From Kordiimonadaceae bacterium UBA4441 (GTDB taxonomy: Bacteria; Pseudomonadota; Alphaproteobacteria; Sphingomonadales; Emcibacteraceae), in contig DGPL01000042.1 of assembly GCA_002390425.1 (NCBI GenBank), positions 1 to 64,000 of the forward strand: DNA of 64,000 bases, read 5' to 3'. Of this stretch, positions 45,313 to 53,925 are shown piece by piece (the stretch's first letter is position 1; each line of letters begins with the position of its first letter). The position numbers and the translations under genes were made by a program. The notes below the pieces were generated by a model. That model worked only from the letters and a program-made list of their open reading frames with translations, had not been told where the DNA came from and made no database searches.

Positions 45313-46020
45313 TTGAATAAGAATACTTCCCATAAAACCGCCGTTGTTACGGGCGGCACAAGTGGAATTGGATTAACGCTTGCGCAAGGGTTATCAAATG
45401 CGGGTTATGACGTTATTGCCGCTGGTTTAAATCCGCCACAAAGTGATGATGAAAAAATAACATTTATTGAATTGGATATCACGGATAAAGGGGCCGTAAA
45501 ATCGCTATTTTCAGACTTAAACCAATTGGATATCCTTATTAATGCCGCGGGGATAATTCGACGCGAAGCTGAACTTGACCCCGATGTTTTTGAAGAAACC
45601 ATTAATGTGAATTTGAACGGTACAATGCGTGCCTGCGCCGCAGCAAGGTCCCTATTATCACAATCAAGTGGGTCAATAGTAAATATTGCATCTATGCTTA
45701 GTTATTTTGGTGGTGGACTAGTTCCCGGATATGCCGCATCAAAAGGCGGCATTATGCAATTAACAAAATCGCTGGCGATTGCCTATGCGGGTGATAATAT
45801 TCGTGTAAACGCATTGGCGCCCGGGTGGATAAAAACACCGCTTACAGAAAACCTTCAAAATGATGATAAACGTAGCGAAGCTATTTTAAGCCGCACGCCA
45901 CTTGGTCGGTGGGGAACGCCCGAAGATCTTGTTGGGCCCGCTCTTTTTCTTATTGGGTCAGATGCAAAATTTATTACCGGATCACTTTTAAATGTAGATG
46001 GTGGCTATGCCGCTATGTAA
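45313..46020 (+). CDS. Short-chain dehydrogenase, KduD-like
   Basis: A 235-residue SDR with nucleotide motif TGGTSGIGLTLA (about 14-25), NAAG, catalytic Tyr-Lys in YAASKGGIMQL, and a C-terminus FITGSLLNVDGGYAAM. It resembles 2-deoxy-gluconate/2-keto-3-deoxygluconate dehydrogenases, consistent with the sugar-acid neighbours. The start is TTG at 45313 behind AAGGAATT. It is followed after 14 bases by a cupin gene. Confidence 0.85.
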   Translation: MNKNTSHKTAVVTGGTSGIGLTLAQGLSNAGYDVIAAGLNPPQSDDEKITFIELDITDKGAVKSLFSDLNQLDILINAAGIIRREAELDPDVFEETINVNLNGTMRACAAARSLLSQSSGSIVNIASMLSYFGGGLVPGYAASKGGIMQLTKSLAIAYAGDNIRVNALAPGWIKTPLTENLQNDDKRSEAILSRTPLGRWGTPEDLVGPALFLIGSDAKFITGSLLNVDGGYAAM

Positions 46021-46034
46021 ATGAGGATAAATAA

Positions 46035-46565
46035 ATGCCCATAACAGAAACTGATGAAGAACCACGTGTCGCCTATAAACACCCGATGCCCGTGGAAGCA
46101 TTGCCGGAAATTGTCGTACCCGATGCACTAAGTGAAGGTGATGACCGATTATGGGTTCCACAGGCTAAGAATGTTTATTTTAGACCACTTTGTTTAAATG
46201 TATCACAAGGATACTGGATGAATTTATTAAAGGTAACAAAGTCAGGCGTCCTTTCCAGACATCGTCATCCCAATGCCGTTCACGGTTTCGTTTTAAAAGG
46301 GCGCTGGCACTATCTTGAGCATGACTGGGTCGCCGAACAGGGAAGCTATGTTTATGAACCCCCAGGTGAAACCCATACGCTTGTGGTACCAGACGATGTT
46401 GACGAAATGATCACTTATTTTCAAGTTAATGGCGTTATGTATTATGTTGACCCCGATGGAAACCATTTAGGATATGAAGATGTATTTACAAAAATTGAAA
46501 TGTGTAAAAAGCATTTTGAGAAAGTTGGTTTAGGGGCCGATTACGTAAAACAATTTATCAGGTAA
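46035..46565 (+). CDS. 2,4'-dihydroxyacetophenone dioxygenase-like cupin
   Basis: A 176-residue cupin. Metal ligands are visible in LSRHRHPNAVHGFVLKGRW (His-His-His) and in GETHTLVVP. The shape and length match the family automatically named 2,4'-dihydroxyacetophenone dioxygenase, whose founding member cleaves an aryl ketone with iron. In a sugar-acid setting the aromatic substrate is doubtful; I take the name as a family label only. Cotranscribed with the SDR. Confidence 0.8.
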   Translation: MPITETDEEPRVAYKHPMPVEALPEIVVPDALSEGDDRLWVPQAKNVYFRPLCLNVSQGYWMNLLKVTKSGVLSRHRHPNAVHGFVLKGRWHYLEHDWVAEQGSYVYEPPGETHTLVVPDDVDEMITYFQVNGVMYYVDPDGNHLGYEDVFTKIEMCKKHFEKVGLGADYVKQFIR

Positions 46566-46667
46566 ACACCATAAGACTTATTACTCTGATTATTTGTTTT
46601 TCATAATAGGTGTTAAAATGAGATCGATTGAATTTAAAAAATAATTTACCTTTGGATCAGTATCCGT

Positions 46668-47201
46668 ATGCAAAAATGGCAAGATCAAGCAGAGAAGAAT
46701 AACTTAGTCATATCTGAGAAAGGTGACTGCCAATTATGCGGTTCTCGCACTAATGGCGGCATTGCTGAGTGTGTTGAAAAAGCAGGATATATCACGACAA
46801 TAGAAAGTCGTATCAATGACACTACGCAGATTAGTATTTTCCTATGTGTAGATGCGCACGCATTGCAACATGCTGAAATTCACGGTCGATGGAACAACCA
46901 CTTTCACTTATCAAGATTGCATCTCATTTTACAAGACAAAATAGTGTGGGAATATAAATATTCAGTTCTATTGAGTGAAATTTTAAAAAGTTATAAAGAG
47001 ATCAAACCCAATGAAATTATTGCTAGTCCAAACAGAAAAAAAAGAGGCGAAATTACGGTCACTGATATCGAAGGTCATAGCTCTGATGAACAATATTTAA
47101 AAATGGTCACTCATTGGGCGACTTCAGTGTTTGAAAGTTATAGTGAAGGGCATGATATTGCTAAAGAAATTGCCAACTTATTTAAGCAAAAAATATATTG
47201 A
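46668..47201 (+). CDS. DUF5946-like protein
   Basis: A 177-residue protein of unknown function. An N-terminal CQLCGSRTNGG and the segment LCVDAHALQHAEIHGRWNNHFHLSRLHLIL (about 62-91) resemble DUF5946, in which a conserved Asp-His-rich stretch recurs. The Cys pair and histidines could bind a metal. The DNA is more A/T-rich than the sugar-acid operon and no partner is adjacent. Confidence 0.65.
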   Translation: MQKWQDQAEKNNLVISEKGDCQLCGSRTNGGIAECVEKAGYITTIESRINDTTQISIFLCVDAHALQHAEIHGRWNNHFHLSRLHLILQDKIVWEYKYSVLLSEILKSYKEIKPNEIIASPNRKKRGEITVTDIEGHSSDEQYLKMVTHWATSVFESYSEGHDIAKEIANLFKQKIY

Positions 47202-47271
47202 TTAAAAATATTTATAAATATGTGTAGCAACCTTCGACCATTAGTGGTCATTTAATAGTATTATTTCTAGT

Positions 47272-48740
47272 TTACTTTAGCCGATCTAATTGAAACATTG
47301 CATTTTGATTTTTTAGGTCAATTTCAAGCACTTTAGAATAATATTGCCGCGCTTCCTCAATACGACCCACCCTACTATAAGCATCAGCTAAACTGTCATA
47401 CGTATTAGCACTTTCAGGAAATAAAAAAACATTGAGTTTGAAGATTTCAAGTGCTTCTTGTTTTTTTAATGCATTTAGTAGCTTATAGCCCTGCTGTTAA
47501 TTTCACTTTCAGCATACTTAATGTTTTTCGGTGACTGAACAATCTATATCGCTTTATCGTAGCCACTTACATCTAACAACTTTCTTAATTCATCAAGCTC
47601 TTCAGACAACCCAAACCCTGCTTCGATACTTAACTCTGGTATATAAAACGACGCAATTTCATCAATAAAATTATCAGGCGTTGCCCCCATCAGGTTGGTC
47701 AGCACAATAATAGAAAGATCATCTTGAGGATATATTATAAGCAAATTGCGGTCGCCACCAGCGGAAGCAACGGCTGGGTGCTCATCTCTTTGGATAACAG
47801 GCCAACCCAAGGCATATCCGTTAAGGTAATTATTAAACCCACCTATTTCGTCATTGTTTAAAACGGCAGCTTCCCACAAAATTTTTAGATTTACCTTATC
47901 TATTAATTTGCCACTTTGAAGTGCGATTATCCATTTTGCCATCTCTGAAGTTTTCGAGCTCATTCCTGCAGCCGTTCTTAGAAAGGGCGGAAATGCTTCG
48001 TTTACCGTGGTTAGATTACCCGTCTGATAATATGTATATCCACGAGCCTGAGAAGGGATTACCTTTTCAGTATGGGAAAATCCGGCTTCTACCGTCCGCG
48101 GCATGCCGACACTTTCCAATTGATTAATTCTTATAAAATCTTCGAAATTTTTTCCGCTTACTTCTTCAATGATTTTTCCAAGTAAAAGATAATTTGTTTG
48201 ATTATAGCGAAACTTTTCATTCGGTTTAAACTGCATGGGAAGGGTTTTAACAAGTTGCCAAGCGGCCTCTTCACCTTCGTTCGAAATTAGCCTTGCGTCG
48301 TTGGACATAATTTCAGGTAGCCCGGATGTATGGCTTAAAAGCTGTTTAATGGTGACCATACCCCATTCTTGAGGAATATCAGATATATATTCAAGTGGGC
48401 TGGCTCCAAGGTCAATCTTACCTTGTTCAATCAATTGTACAATTGCCACTCCAACAAATGCCTTGGTTATCGAATTTAGTGTAAATACGGTATTATCGGT
48501 TACGGCTACATTATCCTGTAAATTTGCAATACCATAACTCGCTGTCTTTATAATTTCACCGTGCCTTACTACAGATAATTGCAAACCGGGAATTTTACGC
48601 TCACTCATTTGATCAATGATAAATTTATCAACTTCATCAGCATTGGAAAAATTAGCGACGGATATAAAAAATAAACTCACTATAGAGAATAATAATTTAT
48701 TGATTGGTGAATATATTTTTAGTTTCAAATTAGAGATCAT
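47272..48740 (-). pseudogene. Serine hydrolase with TPR tail, broken near the C-terminus
   Basis: The main frame (47544-48740) gives a 398-residue exported class C beta-lactamase-like hydrolase: signal peptide, SITKAF (SxxK), LLSHTSGLPE, YNQTNYLLLGKIIE. A TAG stops it after SGYDKAI. Reading past that stop gives IVQSPKNIKYAESEINS, then a frame change at a CCC run (47489-47491) restores GYKLLNALKKQEALEIF and a TPR ending FQLDRLK at 47272. Family members normally carry this TPR tail, so two lesions have cut it off. The catalytic domain is intact and may still be made. Confidence 0.75.
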
Positions 48741-49040
48741 TTTTTACCCTTAAATAGATTACATAAAATTTTTACTTTATTTGAAACTCTGCGCAACTAA
48801 TTTGCGACGAATTCAACAAATATAGAGACCAATAAGATTTATACTGTGTTTAGTAATATGAAAATCCGCCTATGCCGAAAATAATCAAGGGCTGATGTAA
48901 AAATTATAGTCGAAAAAGCCCATAAATAAGAATTGCCTTCTACACAATAATCGCAGTACCAAAAACAAATGATTGTGTAATTCTTCAGTTTACTATATTG
49001 GCGAAGTATATGGTTGTTTTATATCAATTGGACTGCTTTT

Positions 49041-50258
49041 ATGTTTCAAATAATTTTATCAATCGCCGCACTGCTGATTAGTATTGTAATCTTGCAATTG
49101 GGCAACAGCATGTTGGCCCCAACAATTGTCTTGAATGCCAACCAGGCTGGGGCATCGCTCAGCAGTGTTGGGTTAATCCCGACGGTTTACGGTTTGGGGT
49201 TTGTCGCGGGTTGTTTCTGGGCGCGAAAGCTTATGAAAACAGTGGGCCATATCAGAAGTTTCTCTGCTGCTGGTGCGGCACTAGCCTCATTAACTCTTCT
49301 TATGCATTTAATACCCGATACGGTTGCCTTAATATTATTTCGCGGGCTTATGGGCGTGGCAATCGCAATTGTGATGACATGTGTTGATAGCTGGGTTGGC
49401 CATGTCACACCGACCAACATTCGCGGACGTGTTATGGGCTTCTATTCAATGATAACCAAACTTGCGTATGTTGGGGCGCCTACGCTGCTTTCATATTCAT
49501 TGCTCATAAGCGAAAATGCCATCATCTATGCCGTATTATTATTCACAGTATCTCTCATACCGGTTTGTTTGACAAAACTACCGCAGCCGCCCATTGGGCC
49601 GAGTGTACCAACATCGTTTTCGTCTCTTTTTAAGGATCTACCAAGTACCTTTGTCGCCGTTTTTGTCCTTGGCTTCACCAATACAGCCATTCTTAACCTG
49701 TTGCCCGTTTACGGCGTTAAAATTGGTTTGCCAACATCACAAGCTCTTGCCCTGCTCACTGCTGTGCATCTTGGGGGATTGGTTATGCAATGGCCAATTG
49801 GATATCTTTCAGATGTATTTGGCAGAAGAAATATATCAGCGGCCGGTTTTTTTATTTCCTCGACTACAGCCATTTTTATGACAATGACCTTTGCAGAAGA
49901 CCCCTCTTATGCGTTCATACTTTCTTTGGTTTGGGGCGGTGCGGCGCTGTCACTTTATTCGGTGGCCCTTTCGCACGCCATTGACCGTGCCGATAGGGAG
50001 CAAACCGTAGGTGTGTGTGCTACTGTTCTGACTATTTGGTCCATAGGATCAATCTTTGGCCCGGGAATAGCAGGCGTTATCATGGAAAGTTTTAACGTTA
50101 AAGCATTATACCTATTTTGTGGTGCATTTCACGGGTTCACCGCTTTATTCATCCTGATGCGACTTATTGTTTCAAACCGACGCAGAAAAAGACAAGATAA
50201 ATTAACCGCAGAAGAGCTCGAAGGTGTAATCTGGCCGCAGAACCGACCATTAACCTAA
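49041..50258 (+). CDS. MFS transporter, YcaD-like
   Basis: A 405-residue transporter with 12 hydrophobic segments. TPTNIRGRVMGFYSMITKLAYVGAPTLL and WPIGYLSDVFGRRNI are typical of the YcaD/TtgA-like branch of MFS exporters. The substrate is unknown. The ATG at 49041 is preferred; a TTG at 49014 would add nine residues with no better ribosome site. The 300 bases upstream hold nothing I can name. Confidence 0.82.
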   Translation: MFQIILSIAALLISIVILQLGNSMLAPTIVLNANQAGASLSSVGLIPTVYGLGFVAGCFWARKLMKTVGHIRSFSAAGAALASLTLLMHLIPDTVALILFRGLMGVAIAIVMTCVDSWVGHVTPTNIRGRVMGFYSMITKLAYVGAPTLLSYSLLISENAIIYAVLLFTVSLIPVCLTKLPQPPIGPSVPTSFSSLFKDLPSTFVAVFVLGFTNTAILNLLPVYGVKIGLPTSQALALLTAVHLGGLVMQWPIGYLSDVFGRRNISAAGFFISSTTAIFMTMTFAEDPSYAFILSLVWGGAALSLYSVALSHAIDRADREQTVGVCATVLTIWSIGSIFGPGIAGVIMESFNVKALYLFCGAFHGFTALFILMRLIVSNRRRKRQDKLTAEELEGVIWPQNRPLT

Positions 50259-50375
50259 CACCGTAATTGACGATCAAATCACCGTTAGTTATGTTTTCTT
50301 ATCCTTTGTTTTTAAATAATAAATTAGAAAATAACACCCAGATAAAATGTGGTGTAATTTTTTTTATTAAAAGGT

Positions 50376-50405
50376 CTTGAAACCCAAAAAAGTGAAACTA
50401 CATAA
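50376..50405 (+). promoter_or_regulatory. Sigma32-like heat-shock promoter
   Basis: CTTGAAA (50376-50382) matches the RpoH -35 element, and CTACATAAA about 15 bases later could be the -10. The predicted start, near 50410, coincides with the first base of the hairpin series that leads to hsp20. Confidence 0.55.
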
Positions 50406-50410
50406 ATTTT

Positions 50411-50492
50411 GAAATCGTTGAAGGTGCCCTCGTTGGGCCTTCAAAAACGGTTTCATACAAACGTTGTATTTAGTCTTGCTAACGAAAGGAGA
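50411..50492 (+). promoter_or_regulatory. ROSE-like RNA thermometer
   Basis: Three successive hairpins lie in the hsp20 5' region. The first pairs TTGAAGG..CCC with GGGCCTTCAA (outer stem GAAATCG/CGGTTTC). The second is ATACAA-ACG-TTGTAT (50455-50469). The last pairs TCTTGCT (50474-50480) with the ribosome site AAGGAGA (50486-50492), leaving one G bulged. A UUGCU facing the Shine-Dalgarno with a bulged G is the hallmark of ROSE elements, which melt on heating to allow translation of small heat-shock proteins. Confidence 0.7.
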
Positions 50493-50498
50493 TTGAAA

Positions 50499-50972
50499 AT
50501 GGCAAATGTAATGAGACTAACGACACCTCTTATGAGACAAACTGTCGGTTTTGACAGATTTAATGATCTGTTTGAAACACTACTCAGTGATACGACTGAA
50601 GGCTTTGACAGTTACCCTCCCTATAACATTGAAAAAGTCGCAGAAGACAAATACAGAATTGTTATGGCTGTTGCTGGCTTTAATATGGAGGACCTCAACA
50701 TTATGGTTCAGGACGGTGAGCTCACCGTTTCTGGAAAGATTGAGGATAAGGATAAGTCGGAAAAAGACGTGGAAATTCTTCACCGTGGTATTGGCAATCG
50801 TGCCTTTGAACGGACATTCCGTCTTGCTGATTATATCCAGGTTACGCAAGCAGATCTTAAAGACGGGCTTCTAACCATCAGCCTTTACCGCGAAATTCCG
50901 GAAGAAAAGAAACCACGGATGATCGAAATTAAAGGTGAAACCAAACTTATTGGCAACAAGAAGAAAAACTGA
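50499..50972 (+). CDS. Hsp20 small heat-shock protein (IbpA-like)
   Basis: A 157-residue alpha-crystallin-domain chaperone: YPPYNIEKVAEDKYRIVMAVAGF and LTISLYREIPEEKKPRMIEI bracket the domain, with the N-terminal FDRFNDLFETLL of IbpA types. It holds unfolding proteins for refolding by Hsp70. The start at 50499 follows AAAGGAG and MANVMRL. Control appears both transcriptional (sigma32-like promoter) and translational (ROSE-like element). Confidence 0.92.
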   Translation: MANVMRLTTPLMRQTVGFDRFNDLFETLLSDTTEGFDSYPPYNIEKVAEDKYRIVMAVAGFNMEDLNIMVQDGELTVSGKIEDKDKSEKDVEILHRGIGNRAFERTFRLADYIQVTQADLKDGLLTISLYREIPEEKKPRMIEIKGETKLIGNKKKN

Positions 50973-50980
50973 CCTAATAA

Positions 50981-51044
50981 AGTTGGGACAGGAAGCACAA
51001 TCGTTTAATGGATCATTGAACGAACAAGCTTCCTGTCGCCAACT
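50981..51044. repeat. Long hairpin after hsp20
   Basis: AGTTGGGACAGGAAGC (50981-50996) pairs with GCTTCCTGTCGCCAACT (51028-51044) over 16 bp with one bulge; a second stem (CGTTTAA/TTGAACG) fills the loop. Only four T residues follow, so it may be an attenuator, an RNase barrier or a weak terminator. Confidence 0.6.
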
Positions 51045-51071
51045 CACTTTTGAATGAAAGGAGTATTTAAT

Positions 51072-51344
51072 ATGTTTGACACATTGAAGGTTTCTAAATT
51101 TCATAAGTATGCCGTTGCTATAGGTGCGGCCATTGTTGTTACCCTTACCGGCCTCGCTGTGGCATTTACAGGCGATGATGAGAAGACTGAAACCCCTGCT
51201 AAAGAGATGGCCAAAATGGAAACTGACGCAAAATCAGCAGAAACCAACGCTGCTGAAAAAGAAGAAGCAGTGGATATGGCTGAGGATGCGACCCCCGTTT
51301 TAGAGGCAACAAAAGAAGCGGCCGAAACTGAAAACAAAAGTTAA
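51072..51344 (+). CDS. Small single-helix protein with acidic Ala/Glu tail
   Basis: A 90-residue protein of unknown family. One hydrophobic helix (YAVAIGAAIVVTLTGLAVAF, about 13-32) is followed by a tail rich in Glu, Ala, Lys and Thr with no aromatic residues. It is probably membrane-anchored with the tail outside. The start at 51072 follows AAAGGAG. Its place directly after hsp20 suggests a stress role, but that is inference. Confidence 0.65.
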   Translation: MFDTLKVSKFHKYAVAIGAAIVVTLTGLAVAFTGDDEKTETPAKEMAKMETDAKSAETNAAEKEEAVDMAEDATPVLEATKEAAETENKS

Positions 51345-51366
51345 ATTCTAAATCGACCCACGCAGA

Positions 51367-51513
51367 CCCATTTATTGTTCAATAAATGGGACGGCTAAAG
51401 GTCGAGGCCATAAGATCATATGAACCCAAGCCCCAGGCATGGGTATGGTCACACACTTTGTGTGGCTATCTTCCCCAATGCGTCCAGTGAGCATCCTCTT
51501 GCGAGCTGGACGC
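51367..51513. other. Cluster of stable hairpins in an intergenic region
   Basis: Four stems lie between two small genes: CCCATTTATT-GTTC-AATAAATGGG (51367-51390, 10 bp, perfect), ACCCA/TGGGT (51424-51444), CACAC-TTT-GTGTG (51452-51464) and GCGTCCAG/CTGGACGC (51480-51513, 8 bp). None has a T-run. It could be a small RNA, a long structured leader of the next gene, or a second thermometer-like element. Confidence 0.5.
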
Positions 51514-51575
51514 AACCGGTAAAGGATCATTAGTTAAAATTGAACAAGGATGACTGAAAAATTAAGGAGATAACA

Positions 51576-52031
51576 ATGCAGCAACAGTTTAGCAAACAAC
51601 CGCATAAAACTAATATCGCGGCCTTAAAAGGATTAACGGAAAACACCATCGAGCATCAATTTGACGCGCGTTATCTTATGAAGCTAGGACAGGATTTTTC
51701 ATTGGATGTTCTCGCCTTAAAATATTTAAGCGCCACAATGGACCTACAAGCGATATTGGAGGCGCATAATTCATATTTTAAAATGCAACCCACTCTGCAT
51801 TTACTAACTGAAAAACTTATGGAGATTTTCATGGATGCCGCAGGCGGCAATACTCAGGCGCTTCTTGATGCGAGCAACGGCGGCGAGACCATCTTGCGTG
51901 CGATATTAGATTTGCTGGAAAATCCGGGCCGTAACGGAGAGCCAAAAATTACCTATCGTTTGCACTCTGAGTTAAAAAGTCAGCTTCAGGAGCTATATGA
52001 AAAATACTATAAAACCAAGCTGAAGGTCTGA
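51576..52031 (+). CDS. Hypothetical protein, helical
   Basis: A 151-residue soluble protein I do not recognise. It looks largely helical (LGQDFSLDVLALKYLSATMDLQAILEAHN, LTEKLMEIFMDAAGGNTQALLD) with no cysteine and no signal peptide. An AAGGAGA site precedes the ATG. Codon use resembles its neighbours. It lies downstream of hsp20 and the small membrane protein, with a structured leader. Confidence 0.65.
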   Translation: MQQQFSKQPHKTNIAALKGLTENTIEHQFDARYLMKLGQDFSLDVLALKYLSATMDLQAILEAHNSYFKMQPTLHLLTEKLMEIFMDAAGGNTQALLDASNGGETILRAILDLLENPGRNGEPKITYRLHSELKSQLQELYEKYYKTKLKV

Positions 52032-52105
52032 AGCATAGGGCCAATTCGTGGCATCTTAAATGAAATACTAATGTTGAATTTTGAAACTCACATAAGGATG
52101 ACATA

Positions 52106-52279
52106 ATGAATTTACAAAGTGAAGACAACCATGCCGAAGCACTTAAGACAAACTACGATCATAAAATTGACGACTACCTGAAACAGTCTTCAATCTATAA
52201 TAAGCTACCCGATTGCCAGCCCCTCAGTAAAGAATGGGTCTGGTGGGAATGCTGCAATCATACCATGAGTAGATTTTAG
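52106..52279 (+). CDS. Small hypothetical protein, 57 residues
   Basis: A short gene behind AAGGATG. The sequence ends with a Trp/Cys-rich stretch, KEWVWWECCNHTMSRF. No family recognised. It is supported only by the ribosome site and by its fit between genes of the same strand, so it may be spurious. Confidence 0.4.
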   Translation: MNLQSEDNHAEALKTNYDHKIDDYLKQSSIYNKLPDCQPLSKEWVWWECCNHTMSRF

Positions 52280-52376
52280 CATGCATGGATCAAAAATATT
52301 TCCTTTGAAAAACAATATTCGGATATGATTTTGGAAAATAATAGGTATCATATTCAAAAATTCAGGAGATAGAATA

Positions 52377-53798
52377 TTGCAATTTGATTTAAAAAAATCG
52401 GATAGAAAAGCGACGCTAGATGCTATACTGGAACGGCTTGAAGGGTACTATGACGACACCGCAAAATTTCCTGTATCACCAGACATTGATGTCAAAGAAA
52501 TAAAAGCATTTATTAATGAACAAAGCTTGCAGTCAGGTGGAAATTACGCCGCAGCAATAGAAAGCGTGTTTAAAGGACTAGAAGAATACGCAGTTCATAC
52601 GCCGCACCCGAAATATTTTGGCCTTTTTAACCCGCGCCCCAATTTTGCGGGCATAATCAGCGAATTAATTGCCGCCTATTATAACCCCCAACTGGCGGCA
52701 TGGAGCCATGCGCCCTTTGCCGTCGAAGTTGAAACAAAAATCATTAAAGAATTTGCCAATTTATTTGGATATTCTAACGATAAAAGTGATGGTGTGTTTT
52801 GCTCAGGGGGCAACGAAGCAAATCAAACGGCCGTCTTATGCGCCTTAAATCATAAATACCCGGATTTTGCACGGGACGGATTGCTGGGGACCAAGAAAAG
52901 ACCCATAATATTCTGCTCAAAAGAAGCACATCATTCCGTTCATAAAGCCGCGAAAACGGCGGGTTTAGGATATAATAGCGTCATACCCATTCCGGTTGAT
53001 GAAGATTTAAAACTTGATGCGGCGGAATTATCCATAGCCCTTGATAATTGTCGCAAAAATAATACTGACCCCTTAATGATTATTGGAACGGCGGGAACAA
53101 CCGGGACCGGGGCCATCGATGACCTTGAGGGAATAAGCAAAATTGCAAAGAACCATAATATATGGTTTCACGTTGATGCCGCTTATGGTGGCGCAGCCAT
53201 TTTAAGCCATACACTCAAAAATCAATTAAAGGGGATTGAATATTCAAATTCCATAACCTTTGATGCCCATAAATGGATGTCTGTGCCGATGGGAACAAGC
53301 ATTTTTATAACGTCTGATACAGATATTTTAGGACGGACTTTCAGTATTTCAACGCAATATATGCCAAAGGATGCAGAAAAGCTTGAAATCAAAGACCCAT
53401 TTTCACATTCAATCCAATGGTCAAGAAGGTTCATTGGTTTAAAAGTGTATCTATCGTTATTATTTTATGGCTGGGATGGCTATGATGACATCATCAGCCA
53501 CCAAGCCCATATGGGCGAATTATTAAGGAAAAAGCTAAGCCAAAATGGTTGGACCATCATGAATAATACCGCCTTACCGGTCATCTGTTTTACGGATGAG
53601 AAGCACGGCAAAGATGAAAATTTCACGAAAACAATATTAGAAAAAATATATCAATCACAAAAATCCTGGATATCCATTTATCCCGTGAAAAATATCAACA
53701 CATTCAGGGCCTGTATTACAAATTATAACACAGCGGAAAATGATCTGGACGAACTAGTCAGTGAATTAAATAATGAACGGAAAAAATATTTGAAATAA
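52377..53798 (+). CDS. PLP-dependent decarboxylase (aromatic-amino-acid/group II type)
   Basis: A 473-residue group II decarboxylase. The conserved HPKYFGLFNPRPNFAGII, the PLP-site HVDAAYGGAAILSHTLK and the PLP lysine in TFDAHKWMSVPMG are present. It removes CO2 from an amino acid such as Trp, Tyr, DOPA, Glu or Asp; specificity is not readable. The start is TTG at 52377 behind CAGGAGA. It is followed by a hairpin and a sulfatase gene. Confidence 0.87.
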   Translation: MQFDLKKSDRKATLDAILERLEGYYDDTAKFPVSPDIDVKEIKAFINEQSLQSGGNYAAAIESVFKGLEEYAVHTPHPKYFGLFNPRPNFAGIISELIAAYYNPQLAAWSHAPFAVEVETKIIKEFANLFGYSNDKSDGVFCSGGNEANQTAVLCALNHKYPDFARDGLLGTKKRPIIFCSKEAHHSVHKAAKTAGLGYNSVIPIPVDEDLKLDAAELSIALDNCRKNNTDPLMIIGTAGTTGTGAIDDLEGISKIAKNHNIWFHVDAAYGGAAILSHTLKNQLKGIEYSNSITFDAHKWMSVPMGTSIFITSDTDILGRTFSISTQYMPKDAEKLEIKDPFSHSIQWSRRFIGLKVYLSLLFYGWDGYDDIISHQAHMGELLRKKLSQNGWTIMNNTALPVICFTDEKHGKDENFTKTILEKIYQSQKSWISIYPVKNINTFRACITNYNTAENDLDELVSELNNERKKYLK

Positions 53799-53834
53799 AT
53801 AATTATGTCTTCATCTCTCGTAAATTTTAAATGC

Positions 53835-53854
53835 CCGCTTTCGACCCAAAGCGG
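53835..53854. repeat. Hairpin CCGCTTT / AAAGCGG
   Basis: A perfect 7-bp stem with a 6-base loop, 37 bases after the decarboxylase stop. No T-run follows on the plus strand, so termination is uncertain. Confidence 0.4.
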
Positions 53855-53925
53855 ACGTTCGTAACAAGAATTTTGACCAACCTATGCAATTAAGATAAGC
53901 TTTTAAAAACCTTAGGGAGAATGGA

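Noticed and set aside
46035..46565. A true 2,4'-dihydroxyacetophenone dioxygenase in aromatic degradation
   Set aside because: No other aromatic-degradation gene is present; the neighbours are sugar-acid genes, so only the family label is kept.
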